DNA of 64,000 nucleotides, from contig CAMYLV010000031.1 of the NCBI GenBank assembly GCA_947259495.1, positions 30,640 through 94,639 on the forward strand, written 5' to 3'. Positions 20,540 to 29,288 of this stretch are shown piece by piece. The notes under the pieces are model-generated. The model made no database searches and had not been told where the DNA came from. It was given only the letters and a program-made list of their open reading frames with translations. The DNA comes from an uncultured Desulfobacterales bacterium (lineage in GTDB: Bacteria > Desulfobacterota > Desulfobacteria > Desulfobacterales > JAHEIW01). The position numbers were made by a program, and so were the translations under genes. Numbering within the stretch: the stretch's first letter is position 1; every line of letters begins with the position of its first letter.

Positions 20540-21736
20540 TCACCTGTCAGTTAGCGCCGCCACGCCCGGCAGCACCTTACCCTCCATAAACTCCAGTGAG
20601 GCGCCGCCGCCGGTGGATACATGGGACACTTTGTCAGCCACCCCGGCCTGTTCTACTGCCGAAGCCGAATCACCGCCGCCGATAACCGTGGTGGCGCCGT
20701 TTGCGGTTGCCTCTGCCAGGGCGTGTGCAATGGCAAATGTTCCTTCGGCGGTATCTTCAATTTCAAAAACCCCCATGGGGCCGTTCCAAACGATGGTTTT
20801 GGCAGTGTTGATGATCGATCTAAACGTATCGATCGATTTTGGCCCGATGTCCAGGCAAAATTCATCTGCCGGAATCGCATCTGCCGAAACCGTCTTGAGT
20901 GCACCGACTTGACGGGCATCGAAATCAAACGTATCTGAAACCCTGCAGTCAACCGGGAGAATTATTTTTGCGCCGCCCTGTACGAGCAGTTCTTTGGCCA
21001 GTTCGATTTTGTCTGCTTCAAGCAGTGATTTCCCAATTTCCTTGCCCTGGGCCTTAAAAAACGTATATGTCATTCCGCCGCCGATGATGATGTTGTCGAC
21101 CCGCGGCAGCAAGTTGGCAATAATGTCAATTTTGCCGGAGATCTTGGCTCCGCCCAAAATGGCGGCAAAGGGCTTGGCCGGATTTGTCAGGATGCCGCCC
21201 AGATAGTCCAGTTCTTTCATCATTAGATAACCGGCCGCGCATTGATTCATAAAATGGGTGACGCCCTCAGTAGATGCATGCGCCCTGTGCGCGGTGCCGA
21301 AGGCATCATTGACATAAACATCGCCGAGTTTGGCCAGCCGGGCGGCAAACTCCGGATCATTATCCGTCTCCTGATTGGTGTAGCGAAGATTTTCCAGCAA
21401 TAGAATATCGCCTTCGTCGAGGGATTCAACGGCGCTTTCGACGGCGGGCCCAATACAGTCTTCGGCAAATTTCGTTTTTTTGCCAAGCAGGGCGTTGAGA
21501 ACCGTCACACAGGGCCGTAACGACATTTCCGGCACGCGCTTGCCTTTGGGCCTTCCCAGGTGGGACATCAAGATGAGTTTGCCGCCGTTGTTGGTGATAT
21601 AATTGATGGTCGGCAGGGCGGCCCTGATACGCCTATCATTGGCCACCCGTTCGCCTTCCAAAGGCACATTGAAATCAACCCGCATCAAAACGCGTTTGCC
21701 TTTTAGATCTAAATCCTCAACAGTCAGTTTGTCCAT
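20540..21736 (-). CDS. pgk: Phosphoglycerate kinase
   Basis: 398 residues, typical length. It makes ATP and 3-phosphoglycerate from 1,3-bisphosphoglycerate. Signatures are GKRVLMRVDFNVPLEG, LMSHLGRPKG, LLLENLRYTNQE, NDAFGTAHRAHAST, ILGGAKISGKI and the C-terminal GATTVIGGGDSASA with STGGGASLEFMEGK. CGGGAG precedes the ATG. It is transcribed downstream of the two gap genes across a 171-nt gap that can fold into a small stem (21826-21890 region, GCCTGA with TCAGGC). Confidence 0.98.
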   Translation of the reverse strand: MDKLTVEDLDLKGKRVLMRVDFNVPLEGERVANDRRIRAALPTINYITNNGGKLILMSHLGRPKGKRVPEMSLRPCVTVLNALLGKKTKFAEDCIGPAVESAVESLDEGDILLLENLRYTNQETDNDPEFAARLAKLGDVYVNDAFGTAHRAHASTEGVTHFMNQCAAGYLMMKELDYLGGILTNPAKPFAAILGGAKISGKIDIIANLLPRVDNIIIGGGMTYTFFKAQGKEIGKSLLEADKIELAKELLVQGGAKIILPVDCRVSDTFDFDARQVGALKTVSADAIPADEFCLDIGPKSIDTFRSIINTAKTIVWNGPMGVFEIEDTAEGTFAIAHALAEATANGATTVIGGGDSASAVEQAGVADKVSHVSTGGGASLEFMEGKVLPGVAALTDR

Positions 21737-21907
21737 GCTGTTCTCCCGAAAGATTATTTTTTGTTAATAGCAACAGACCCACACAGACCTACACAGACAA
21801 GCCTTTTCCTCGGGCGACGCTGCCTGAGTAAAAACTGTATGCCCTGCGGGCAACAGTACATACCATCTTAAGATATGTTTTCAGGCAACTGAATTTGATC
21901 TATCCTC

Positions 21908-22912
21908 TTATGAAAACGCTGCCAGCATTCCAATCAGATCCACAACTCTATTCGAGTAGCCCCACTCATTGTCATACCAGGAGACGATGCGGGCATAGCC
22001 GTCATCCTGAGAGCTGGTCGACAGGGCATCGAAGATGCTCGAATGGGTGTTGCCGATGATATCGCTGGATACCAGCGGGGCCTCGCTGTATTCGACTACA
22101 CGCTGCATGGACCCTGCGGCAGCTTCTTGCACCGCTGCATTGATATCGCTGCGAGACGCTTTTTTGCCCAGCCGGCAGGCGAGATCAACGATCGAGCCGT
22201 CCGGCACCGGAACCCGCATGGCCAATCCATCCAGTTTGCCCTGCAGCTGGGGCAGCACTTTACCGACAGCCTTGGCGGCCCCGGTGGTCGTCGGAATGAT
22301 ATTCTCACCGGCCGCCCGGCTGCGGCGAAAATCCTTATGCGGCACGTCTGCCAGACGTTGATCATTGGTATAGGCGTGCACCGTGGTGATGAACCCCTCT
22401 TCGATGCCAAACGCATCGTCCAGGATTTTAGCAATGGGAGCCAGGCAGTTGGTGGTGCAGGATGCATTTGAAACAATGCGGTGTTCCTGCTTGAGTTCTG
22501 CGTCGTTGACCCCGATCACGATGGTGGCGTCGATTTCTTCTTTTGCCGGCACCGTCAGGATCACTTTTTCAGCACCCGCTGCCATATGTTTTTCCAGCGG
22601 TTCTCGAGTGCGGAACACACCGGTGGATTCAATCACAAACCGAGCACCTAAATCCTTCCAGGGAATCTGCGCCGGATCGCGATGCTCGGTCATCACCACC
22701 CGTTGATTGTCCACGGTCATGGCGTCTGTTTGTGCGGTTACCTTCTTGTCAAAAATGCCCATGACGGTATCATATTTGAGGAGGTAAGCCAGCTGCTCAT
22801 TGTCAAACAGGTCATTGATCGCAACAACTTCCATGTCATCACGATCACTGATAATCCGAAATACACTGCGGCCGATGCGGCCGAAGCCATTTATACCAAC
22901 TTGAATCGCCAT
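21908..22912 (-). CDS. gap: Glyceraldehyde-3-phosphate dehydrogenase, canonical copy
   Basis: A 334-residue type I phosphorylating GAPDH with NAD-binding GFGRIGRSVFRII, catalytic Cys in VSNASCTTNCLAP, His in TTVHAYTND, the phosphate-site segments IIPTTTGAAKAVG and LAMRVPVPDGSIVDL with the conserved Arg, and WYDNEWGYSNRVVDLI. All usual active-site residues are present. Its ATG overlaps the stop codon of the upstream paralogue by one base (TAATG), so the two are probably translationally coupled. It precedes pgk, a usual glycolytic pairing. Confidence 0.97.
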   Translation of the reverse strand: MAIQVGINGFGRIGRSVFRIISDRDDMEVVAINDLFDNEQLAYLLKYDTVMGIFDKKVTAQTDAMTVDNQRVVMTEHRDPAQIPWKDLGARFVIESTGVFRTREPLEKHMAAGAEKVILTVPAKEEIDATIVIGVNDAELKQEHRIVSNASCTTNCLAPIAKILDDAFGIEEGFITTVHAYTNDQRLADVPHKDFRRSRAAGENIIPTTTGAAKAVGKVLPQLQGKLDGLAMRVPVPDGSIVDLACRLGKKASRSDINAAVQEAAAGSMQRVVEYSEAPLVSSDIIGNTHSSIFDALSTSSQDDGYARIVSWYDNEWGYSNRVVDLIGMLAAFS

Positions 22913-23931
22913 TATGCGGCCTCCTTGTCTATTTCCATGAACTTTTTGATTAAATCAACCACCCGATGGGCATACCCCCAGCCGTTGTCATACCAGGCCA
23001 GAGTTTTGGAAACGTTTTCTTTCTGGACCATGGTCGCCATGGAATCGAAAGTGCTCGAGTAGGTACTGCGAATAATGTCGCTGGAAACAATGGGATCATC
23101 CTCATAGTTCAAAATTCCGCGCCATTGGCCCGATGCGGCTGCCGTGCGGATGACCTCGTTGATTGCTAAAGCTGTTACCGGCTTCTCGTGCCAGCAGACC
23201 AGGTCCACTACCGACCCGTTGGGGACCGGAACGTTCATGGAGGCACCACTCAGCCGCCCGGCCAGATCCGGAATCAGTTCGGTGACCACCTGGGCGGCAT
23301 TGGTTTCCTGGGGAATGATATTTTCGGCGGCGGCGCGCCCGCGCCGTTTATCTTCGGAGGGCACATCCGCCAGCCGCTGCTGGTTGGTATACGCGTGCAC
23401 GGTGCTTAAAAATGCTCTTCGGATACCAAAGGCCCTGTGCAGGATCTTGACCACCGGCGCGGCACAATGGGCCGTACAGGACCCATTAGAAACAATTTTG
23501 TGCTCTGCTTTGAGCTGATCATCGTTGACCCCCATCACCACGGTAATGTCCGGTGGCGTTTTCTGGGGCACGCAGAGAATTACCCGTTTGGCGCCCTGCT
23601 TGAGGTGCTTTTCAAAGTCCTCCCGGGTCCGATTCTGGGCGGTGGCCTCGATGACCACGTCCACGCCCAGATCTCCCCAGGGCACATCGCCGGGCTCCTT
23701 TTCAGAAAGCATGGGAATCTGGCGGCCGACCACATATAGGTTGCCTTCCCGGATACTGACCTCATCGGGGAAAGGCCCCAGAATCGTATCAAAACGCAGC
23801 AGGTATTCAAGCGCTCTGTGGTCGGCAATATCGCTGATGGCGGCCAGTTTAATGTCTTCGCTCTGGTAAAGAATCCGAAAAAGATTTCTTCCGATTCTGC
23901 CAAAGCCCATTAAGCCGATTGTTGTTGCCAT
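22912..23931 (-). CDS. Second, divergent GAPDH paralogue
   Basis: 339 residues, full-length and collinear with the downstream gap gene. The catalytic Cys (VSNGSCTAHCAAP) and His (STVHAYTNQ) are kept. Several normally invariant positions differ: SNASCTTN becomes SNGSCTAH, TTTGAAKAVG becomes QETNAAQVVT, the Arg of LAMRVP that binds phosphate becomes Asn (ASMNVP), and NEWGYSNR becomes NGWGYAHR. It may therefore prefer another substrate, work without inorganic phosphate, or act as a partner subunit of the canonical copy; none is shown. A strong AAGGAGGTGA site lies before its ATG, so it is the first and well-translated gene of the gap-gap-pgk set. Confidence 0.88.
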   Translation of the reverse strand: MATTIGLMGFGRIGRNLFRILYQSEDIKLAAISDIADHRALEYLLRFDTILGPFPDEVSIREGNLYVVGRQIPMLSEKEPGDVPWGDLGVDVVIEATAQNRTREDFEKHLKQGAKRVILCVPQKTPPDITVVMGVNDDQLKAEHKIVSNGSCTAHCAAPVVKILHRAFGIRRAFLSTVHAYTNQQRLADVPSEDKRRGRAAAENIIPQETNAAQVVTELIPDLAGRLSGASMNVPVPNGSVVDLVCWHEKPVTALAINEVIRTAAASGQWRGILNYEDDPIVSSDIIRSTYSSTFDSMATMVQKENVSKTLAWYDNGWGYAHRVVDLIKKFMEIDKEAA

Positions 23932-24103
23932 ATGTCACCTCCTTGGCAGGGTTAAACATTTTCAGGTTAATTCAGTTGATGTGGACCATTATTTTCTTTA
24001 TCTAAAAATCCAATGTTCCATTATTCCAACATTCCAAGTGGAACAAAATCCCCTCATTTCAATGATTGGCCACAACCAACTAACTTTAGCGCTATTGAAA
24101 GTA

Positions 24104-25774
24104 TTACGCAGAGATCTCCACAATGCTCGGTGTATAGTCTTCCGGCGGTTCAAAACCCAGAAGTGTCAGACAGGTTGCCGCCAGACTGCTGATACTCAGA
24201 TCTTTATGGTTCGAAAGTTTCATTTTAATGCTGCCGCCGGGCGCATACACATAGGCAAACACCGGATTGAGTGAATGGGCCGTGCGCGACTTGGGTTTTC
24301 CGGTTTTTTCATCATAGACGACTTCGCCCGTTTTATAATTGCACTCGTACATGTCATCCGCATTGCCGTGATCCGCCGAGACGACCAGAATGCCCTTGGC
24401 CTTTTTAACCGCCCTGACCAGCCGGGCCAGACACAAATCGACGGTCTCAACCGCAATCTCAACAGCCTGGGTTATGCCCGTATGCCCCACCATATCGCCG
24501 TTGGCATAATTGAGCCGGATAAAACGATATTCTCCGCCTGAGATGGCCTCTACGACTTTGTCGGTGATCTCGGCCGCTTTCATCCAGGGCCGTTGTTCAA
24601 AGGGGACCATGTCGGACGGCACCTCGACATAATCCTCTAAAGACGCGTCAAACTTACCTGAACGGTTACCGTTAAAAAAATAAGTCACATGGCCGAATTT
24701 CTGGGTTTCACTGATGGCCAGCTGTCTGACACCGGCTTTGACCAGATACTCGCCGACGGTGCGGTCAATGCCGGGCGGATTGACCAGATACTTTTGGGGT
24801 ATGAGCGCATCACCGTCGTATTGCATCATGCCGGCATATTTTACATTAAGTTTGGGCCCCCGGGAAAATTTGTCAAACTTTGCTTGTTCAAAGGCCATGC
24901 TGATCTCGATGGCGCGGTCGCCACGGAAATTGAAAAAAATGATACTGTCATTTTCTTCGATGGGTCCCAGGGGGGCGTTATCCGCCTTGTCCTGGGCAAT
25001 GACGAACGGCGGCAGATCCTGATCGATGACATCCGGGTTTTCCCGGCGCAAGGTTTCAATCGCCTTTCGGGCAGAGCTGAATGTGCGGCCCTCGCCCAGG
25101 ACATGGGTTTTCCAGCCCCGTTCAACCATGCCCCAGTTGGCCTGATAGCGGTCCATGGTGATTTGCATGCGTCCGCCGCCGGATGCGATGGCAAAATCAA
25201 TGTCGCTGCCCGCTTTAAGTGCAGACAAAAAATTTTCGAGCCGATCGACATATTCCAGGGCCGAAGTTGGCGGCACGTCGCGCCCATCCAGCAGAATATG
25301 AACGCAGGCTTTTTTAACGCCTTGGTTTTTCGCCTCTGCCAGCATGTCCTCCAGATGGTCGATATGACTGTGAACGTTGCCGTCTGAGAAAAGGCCGATA
25401 AAATGCAGCCTGGAATCATGCTGTCCCACGTTTTCGATTAATTCTTTCCAGACGTCGCCTTCAAAAAGTGCGCGGCTTTCAATGGATTCATTCACTAGGC
25501 GGGCGCCCTGGGCAAAAACGCGGCCGCAGCCGATGGCGTTGTGACCGATCTCACTGTTGCCCATATCTGCATCCGAGGGCATACCCACTGCTGTTCCATG
25601 GGCCTTGAGCTTTGCGGCCAGAGCATTTTGAGCCAGCCAATCCAGTGTCGGGGTGTTGGCCCGGCTGACCACATCGCCTTCCGCACAGGTGCCGATACCG
25701 ACACCATCTAAAATCACCAGAACAACCGGCCCCTGTGGGCCTTTGAATTTTTTCGCCTTTTTTAACGGTTCCAT
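24104..25774 (-). CDS. gpmI: 2,3-bisphosphoglycerate-independent phosphoglycerate mutase
   Basis: 556 residues from the ATG at 25774; a TTG two codons earlier is possible but less well placed relative to GGA. It interconverts 3- and 2-phosphoglycerate with two Mn ions. The alkaline-phosphatase fold is clear: VVLVILDGVGIG, the phosphoserine loop DADMGNSEIGHNAIGCGRV, ILLDGRDVPPTSALEY, the ribose-like ASGGGRMQITMDRY, FFNFRGDRAIEIS, and the metal sites ANGDMVGHTG and VVSADHGNADDMY. The length is slightly above the usual 510-520 residues. It stands between the gap genes and ldh. The product 2-phosphoglycerate is also what glycerate 2-kinase would deliver. Confidence 0.96.
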   Translation of the reverse strand: MEPLKKAKKFKGPQGPVVLVILDGVGIGTCAEGDVVSRANTPTLDWLAQNALAAKLKAHGTAVGMPSDADMGNSEIGHNAIGCGRVFAQGARLVNESIESRALFEGDVWKELIENVGQHDSRLHFIGLFSDGNVHSHIDHLEDMLAEAKNQGVKKACVHILLDGRDVPPTSALEYVDRLENFLSALKAGSDIDFAIASGGGRMQITMDRYQANWGMVERGWKTHVLGEGRTFSSARKAIETLRRENPDVIDQDLPPFVIAQDKADNAPLGPIEENDSIIFFNFRGDRAIEISMAFEQAKFDKFSRGPKLNVKYAGMMQYDGDALIPQKYLVNPPGIDRTVGEYLVKAGVRQLAISETQKFGHVTYFFNGNRSGKFDASLEDYVEVPSDMVPFEQRPWMKAAEITDKVVEAISGGEYRFIRLNYANGDMVGHTGITQAVEIAVETVDLCLARLVRAVKKAKGILVVSADHGNADDMYECNYKTGEVVYDEKTGKPKSRTAHSLNPVFAYVYAPGGSIKMKLSNHKDLSISSLAATCLTLLGFEPPEDYTPSIVEISA

Positions 25775-25835
25775 GTTCAATTTCCGGGGTCCCTTAAATT
25801 TTGTTGTTATTAGATGTGAATCTATAATTTCTTTT

Positions 25836-25897
25836 AGACAGGATTTACAGGATTTACAGGATTTTTATTCATTCGTCACTTTCCAGAAGAAAGTGAC
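25836..25897. repeat. ACAGGATTT words followed by a 9-bp perfect hairpin
   Basis: Three tandem units of ACAGGATTT lie at 25836-25866. Then GTCACTTTC (25875-25883) pairs perfectly with GAAAGTGAC (25889-25897). Neither strand has a T-run after the hairpin, so a simple terminator is not supported. It lies between ldh and gpmI; the rest of this 244-nt gap shows nothing. Confidence 0.5.
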
Positions 25898-26018
25898 GTA
25901 ACTCAATCTCGCCGATGGCGGGAAAATTAAAATTGCTGAGACAGAATCGATTCTTACTGAAAGGCTCCTGTTGGACACGGTTTTTCAGCATCGCCATCTG
26001 CTTCATTGGAGTTCTTTC

Positions 26019-26951
<933 letters not shown>

Positions 26952-27034
26952 TCAAATAGGCCGACGGTAGGCTTATCTGACTGTGAAACAGAATTTTATA
27001 AACGAATTTAGAGGTTTAGCACTTAGTCTGCATT

Positions 27035-27138
27035 TATACCGTTTTCCATAATAATGTTGCGGAATACGGAAGTACGGCATAAGGGGTTGTAGAAAAAAAC
27101 GTTGGAATAACGGAACGTTTTTTTGACGACCCCTATAA
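27035..27138 (+). repeat. 104-bp dispersed hairpin element, copy 3
   Basis: A full-length copy closest to copy 1 (TATACCGTTTTCCATAATAA, GGGGTTGT arm with AACGTTTTTTTGACGACCCC arm). It lies upstream of ldh. Together with the truncated copy at 27229 it fills most of the 426-nt gap 26940-27365, which has no gene. Confidence 0.85.
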
Positions 27139-27228
27139 ATAGATAGAGGTAAAATAAGCCCCGCTCACCGATCGTCAAGTCCGCGACTAACGGTCTAAAA
27201 TCTGATGTTTGAACCACAAAACGTTGGC

Positions 27229-27289
27229 TGATACCGTTTTCCGTAATAATGTTCCAGAATACGGAAGTGCGGCATAAGGGGTTGTAGAA
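27229..27289 (+). repeat. 104-bp element, truncated copy (left half)
   Basis: The left half of the element, from ATACCGTTTTCCGTAATAAT through GGGGTTGTAGAA, is in the same orientation as the copy 90 nt upstream. The second stem arm is missing; the sequence changes abruptly at CAAGTTCTC. Confidence 0.75.
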
Positions 27290-27365
27290 TCAAGTTCTCT
27301 TTCTCTTAATGGAGTAAAAAGAGAAATCATTTCGGTCAGAGTTGAGGGCGGAGGATTTGTTTGCA

Positions 27366-27818
27366 TTAATTTGCTTCTGGGCCGTCTACACAGGCTTCGG
27401 CCTGATTTTTAATGGCGGCCATCAATTGCTGCGTTAGTCGATGAAGGCGTTTGGGAATGAAAATGAGTTTGCTGAGCCACAACAGGGGACCACGGAAGGT
27501 TTCACTGCTGGTCAGTCTCACCGCGTCTTTTTTTTCTTCGAAAATAAATGTGTGCACCGCCTTAACGCCAAAACGGCTTCCCTCCCAGATGACTTCTTTG
27601 CCCGGGTCACATTTGGTTATGGTCGGCATGACCTTAATCGGCAGGTAGTATGGCCGCATTTGAAAGGTAAAACAGGTATCTTCTGCCATGCTGTCGCCGG
27701 AGATGATACAGCAATTTTCGCACACCGTATTCCAGCTCTGCCAGTCTTCCATGGTGGAAAAGACGCGCCAGACCAGCGGCAATGGTGCATGGATATCAAT
27801 ACTTTCCTCAATGATCAT
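27366..27818 (-). CDS. SRPBCC/START-like (polyketide cyclase-type) protein
   Basis: 150 residues from the ATG at 27818, preceded by AGGGAG with 7 nt spacing; an upstream in-frame start at 27869 lacks support. The pattern IEESIDIHAPLPLVWRVFSTMEDWQSWN at the N-terminus and ETFRGPLLWLSKLIF later is typical of the SRPBCC hydrophobic-pocket fold. The family binds lipids or other small hydrophobic molecules, and the specific ligand is unknown. There is no signal peptide. It directly follows the acetate-kinase remnant on the same strand and is bordered by repeats, so it looks like an isolated gene in a decayed segment. Confidence 0.75.
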   Translation of the reverse strand: MIIEESIDIHAPLPLVWRVFSTMEDWQSWNTVCENCCIISGDSMAEDTCFTFQMRPYYLPIKVMPTITKCDPGKEVIWEGSRFGVKAVHTFIFEEKKDAVRLTSSETFRGPLLWLSKLIFIPKRLHRLTQQLMAAIKNQAEACVDGPEAN

Positions 27819-27829
27819 TGTGTTCTCCC

Positions 27830-27985
27830 TTAGGGTACCGGTTCGGATTTCGACATGTTTTGGAGACACCCGACCGTCTGCTCGGCAATTTCAAATTCCT
27901 CGTTGGTGGGGATGACCGGGACCCCGGCGGTGCTGTTTTCCGATTGAATCTCAAATTGAATGCGATTTGAGGTCTGAAAACCACC
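27830..27985 (-). pseudogene. Remnant of acetate kinase C-terminus
   Basis: A 51-codon open stretch, bounded upstream by an in-frame TAA and ending at the TAA at 27830-27832, contains AGVPVIPTNEEFEIAEQTV. The VIPTNEEL-IA block is a hallmark of the acetate kinase C-terminus. No start codon or ATPase core precedes it, so nearly all of the roughly 400-residue gene is gone. The assignment rests on one short motif plus flanking residues. Confidence 0.55.
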
Positions 27986-28001
27986 TTACCTGGAAAGTCT
28001 G

Positions 28002-28127
28002 TCATTGGCGCAAAAGCCCACGCAATTTTTCGAAAAGTTTATCATGCGCGTCCTCAAAGTCAACATCATGGCTTAGATCAACGATCTTGCGCAGGCGTTT
28101 ATACCCCAATTCTATAATTGGGTGTTT
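28002..28127 (-). pseudogene. Unrecognised 41-codon C-terminal-like fragment
   Basis: An open stretch on the minus strand ends at a TGA at 28002-28004 and encodes an amphipathic, charged sequence (ELGYKRLRKIVDLSHDVDFE and LFEKLRGLLRQ). It is bounded upstream by a stop within a few codons of a hairpin. It has no start codon. It looks like the end of a truncated gene, but I do not recognise the family. Confidence 0.35.
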
Positions 28128-28211
28128 TTAACCGCACCGATTAAGGCACTACCGTGCCTTTGGTTTTTCCGCTGATGGCGGAAAAATTCAAGCCACCCGC
28201 TGTGCGGGTGG
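28104..28211. repeat. Array of four small hairpins
   Basis: Four different stem-loops follow one another: CCCAATT/AATTGGG (28105-28122) then TTTTT; AAGGCAC/GTGCCTT (28143-28160) then TTTGGTTTTT; TTTTTCCGC/GCGGAAAAA (28164-28186); and CCACCCGC/GCGGGTGG (28193-28211). The first two resemble plus-strand terminators. A truncated copy of the 104-bp element follows at 28221. With the remnants above, this accounts for much of the 694-nt gap 27819-28512. 28250-28512 holds the upstream region of the mla operon, with a TATAAT at 28448 but no convincing -35. Confidence 0.6.
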
Positions 28212-28220
28212 TCGGTGACT

Positions 28221-28246
28221 CGGAACATTATTATGAAAAGCGGTAT
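28221..28246 (-). repeat. 104-bp element, fragment (inverted)
   Basis: CGGAACATTATTATGAAAAG followed by CGGTATA is the reverse complement of the left end of the dispersed element. Only this terminal 26 nt remains. Confidence 0.65.
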
Positions 28247-28512
28247 AATGCCACATTTCTAAAACCTGTTTTCGATTAGATACCCCCCATTTTTACCTCT
28301 TTTTGGGGGTTTGCGGCTTTATAGGAGGGATTTATGTTATATGTTAAGACATAATCGAGTGTTTTTCCTATTTTTTGCTTGCGCTGGCTCGAGTTTATGA
28401 TAAAAGATCCAAATCGTTATAGATACTCGACTAAACGATAAACACCGTATAATTAAAATAGTATTCCAGCTATAGGTTCAGACCATTCGGATTAAGAGGG
28501 GGAACCAACAAC

Positions 28513-29279
28513 ATGGCCGCAGAAAATTCGAGCGAACAAACTCCGTCCGACGCAATCGCAGCGGAGAAACCCGGAAATCCGTTTACCTGGCTTTTCCATC
28601 CGTTTGGTGCCCGCGCCATGCGGATCAACGGCAACCTGGGTGCCCTGGCGATCTTTTTTTTCCGCGCCTTTATCCAGATTTTTCATCCCAAGCAGTTTTC
28701 GGCCATCGTCCAGCAGATTTACTTTATCGGGGCCAGATCAGCCCAGATCGTTATGCTGGTGGGCTTTTTTACCGGCATGGTCCTGGGCCTGCAGCTGTAC
28801 CATGTGCTGGTCAAATTTGGCTCGGTGGGGGTGCTGGGCACCGCCGTCGGGCTTTCGTTGATCAGAGAGATGGGGCCGGTTCCCTGTCCACCATGCGCAT
28901 AGACCCGGTGGGGTTTTTAATCAGCCCGCGGATAGCGGCTGCGATCATCAGCTTTCCGATCTTGACCACCCTGTTTGATCTGATCGGGATTCTGGGCGGC
29001 TGGGTCAGCGGTTGTCTGTTGCTGGGGGTTAATTCCGGGGCCTATTTTTACCGCGTGGTGTCTGCCACCCAGATGGAAGATATCACCGGGGGTCTGGTCA
29101 AGTCTTTAGTCTTTGGCATTCTGGTGGTGACTATCTGCTGTTTTCAGGGTTTTTTCACCCATATGCGCACCGACAGTTACGGCGCCCGCAGTGTCAGCCT
29201 GTCGACCACCTCGGCGGTAGTGATCTCGTGCGTGATGATTTTGATCTCAGATTATGTCGTAACATCTTTCATTTTGTAG
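28513..29279 (+). pseudogene. mlaE-type ABC permease, interrupted by an internal deletion and frameshift
   Basis: MlaE is the inner-membrane permease of the Mla phospholipid transporter. The first half (28513 to about 28880) reads normally through LGTAVGLSLIREMGPV, then runs into a stop at 28900-28902. The second half resumes in another frame as TMRIDPVGFLISPRIAAAII and continues to LISDYVVTSFIL, stop 29277-29279. Only 8 nt separate the codons for GPV and TMRID. In intact family members roughly 30 residues lie here, including the conserved ARAGSA-AAEIG-M---EQIDAL stretch. About 85 nt are therefore missing, not a multiple of three. AGAGGGGG precedes the ATG. The downstream genes are intact, so this could be a recent mutation or an assembly error. 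Confidence 0.85.
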
Positions 29280-29288
29280 GGGCAGATT

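Noticed and set aside
25875..25897. Perfect 9-bp hairpin as a rho-independent terminator of ldh
   Set aside because: No T-run follows on either strand, so it is listed only as an inverted repeat.
28104..28211. CRISPR array or integron-like array
   Set aside because: The four hairpins differ from each other, spacing is irregular and there are no identical repeats or cas/integrase genes.
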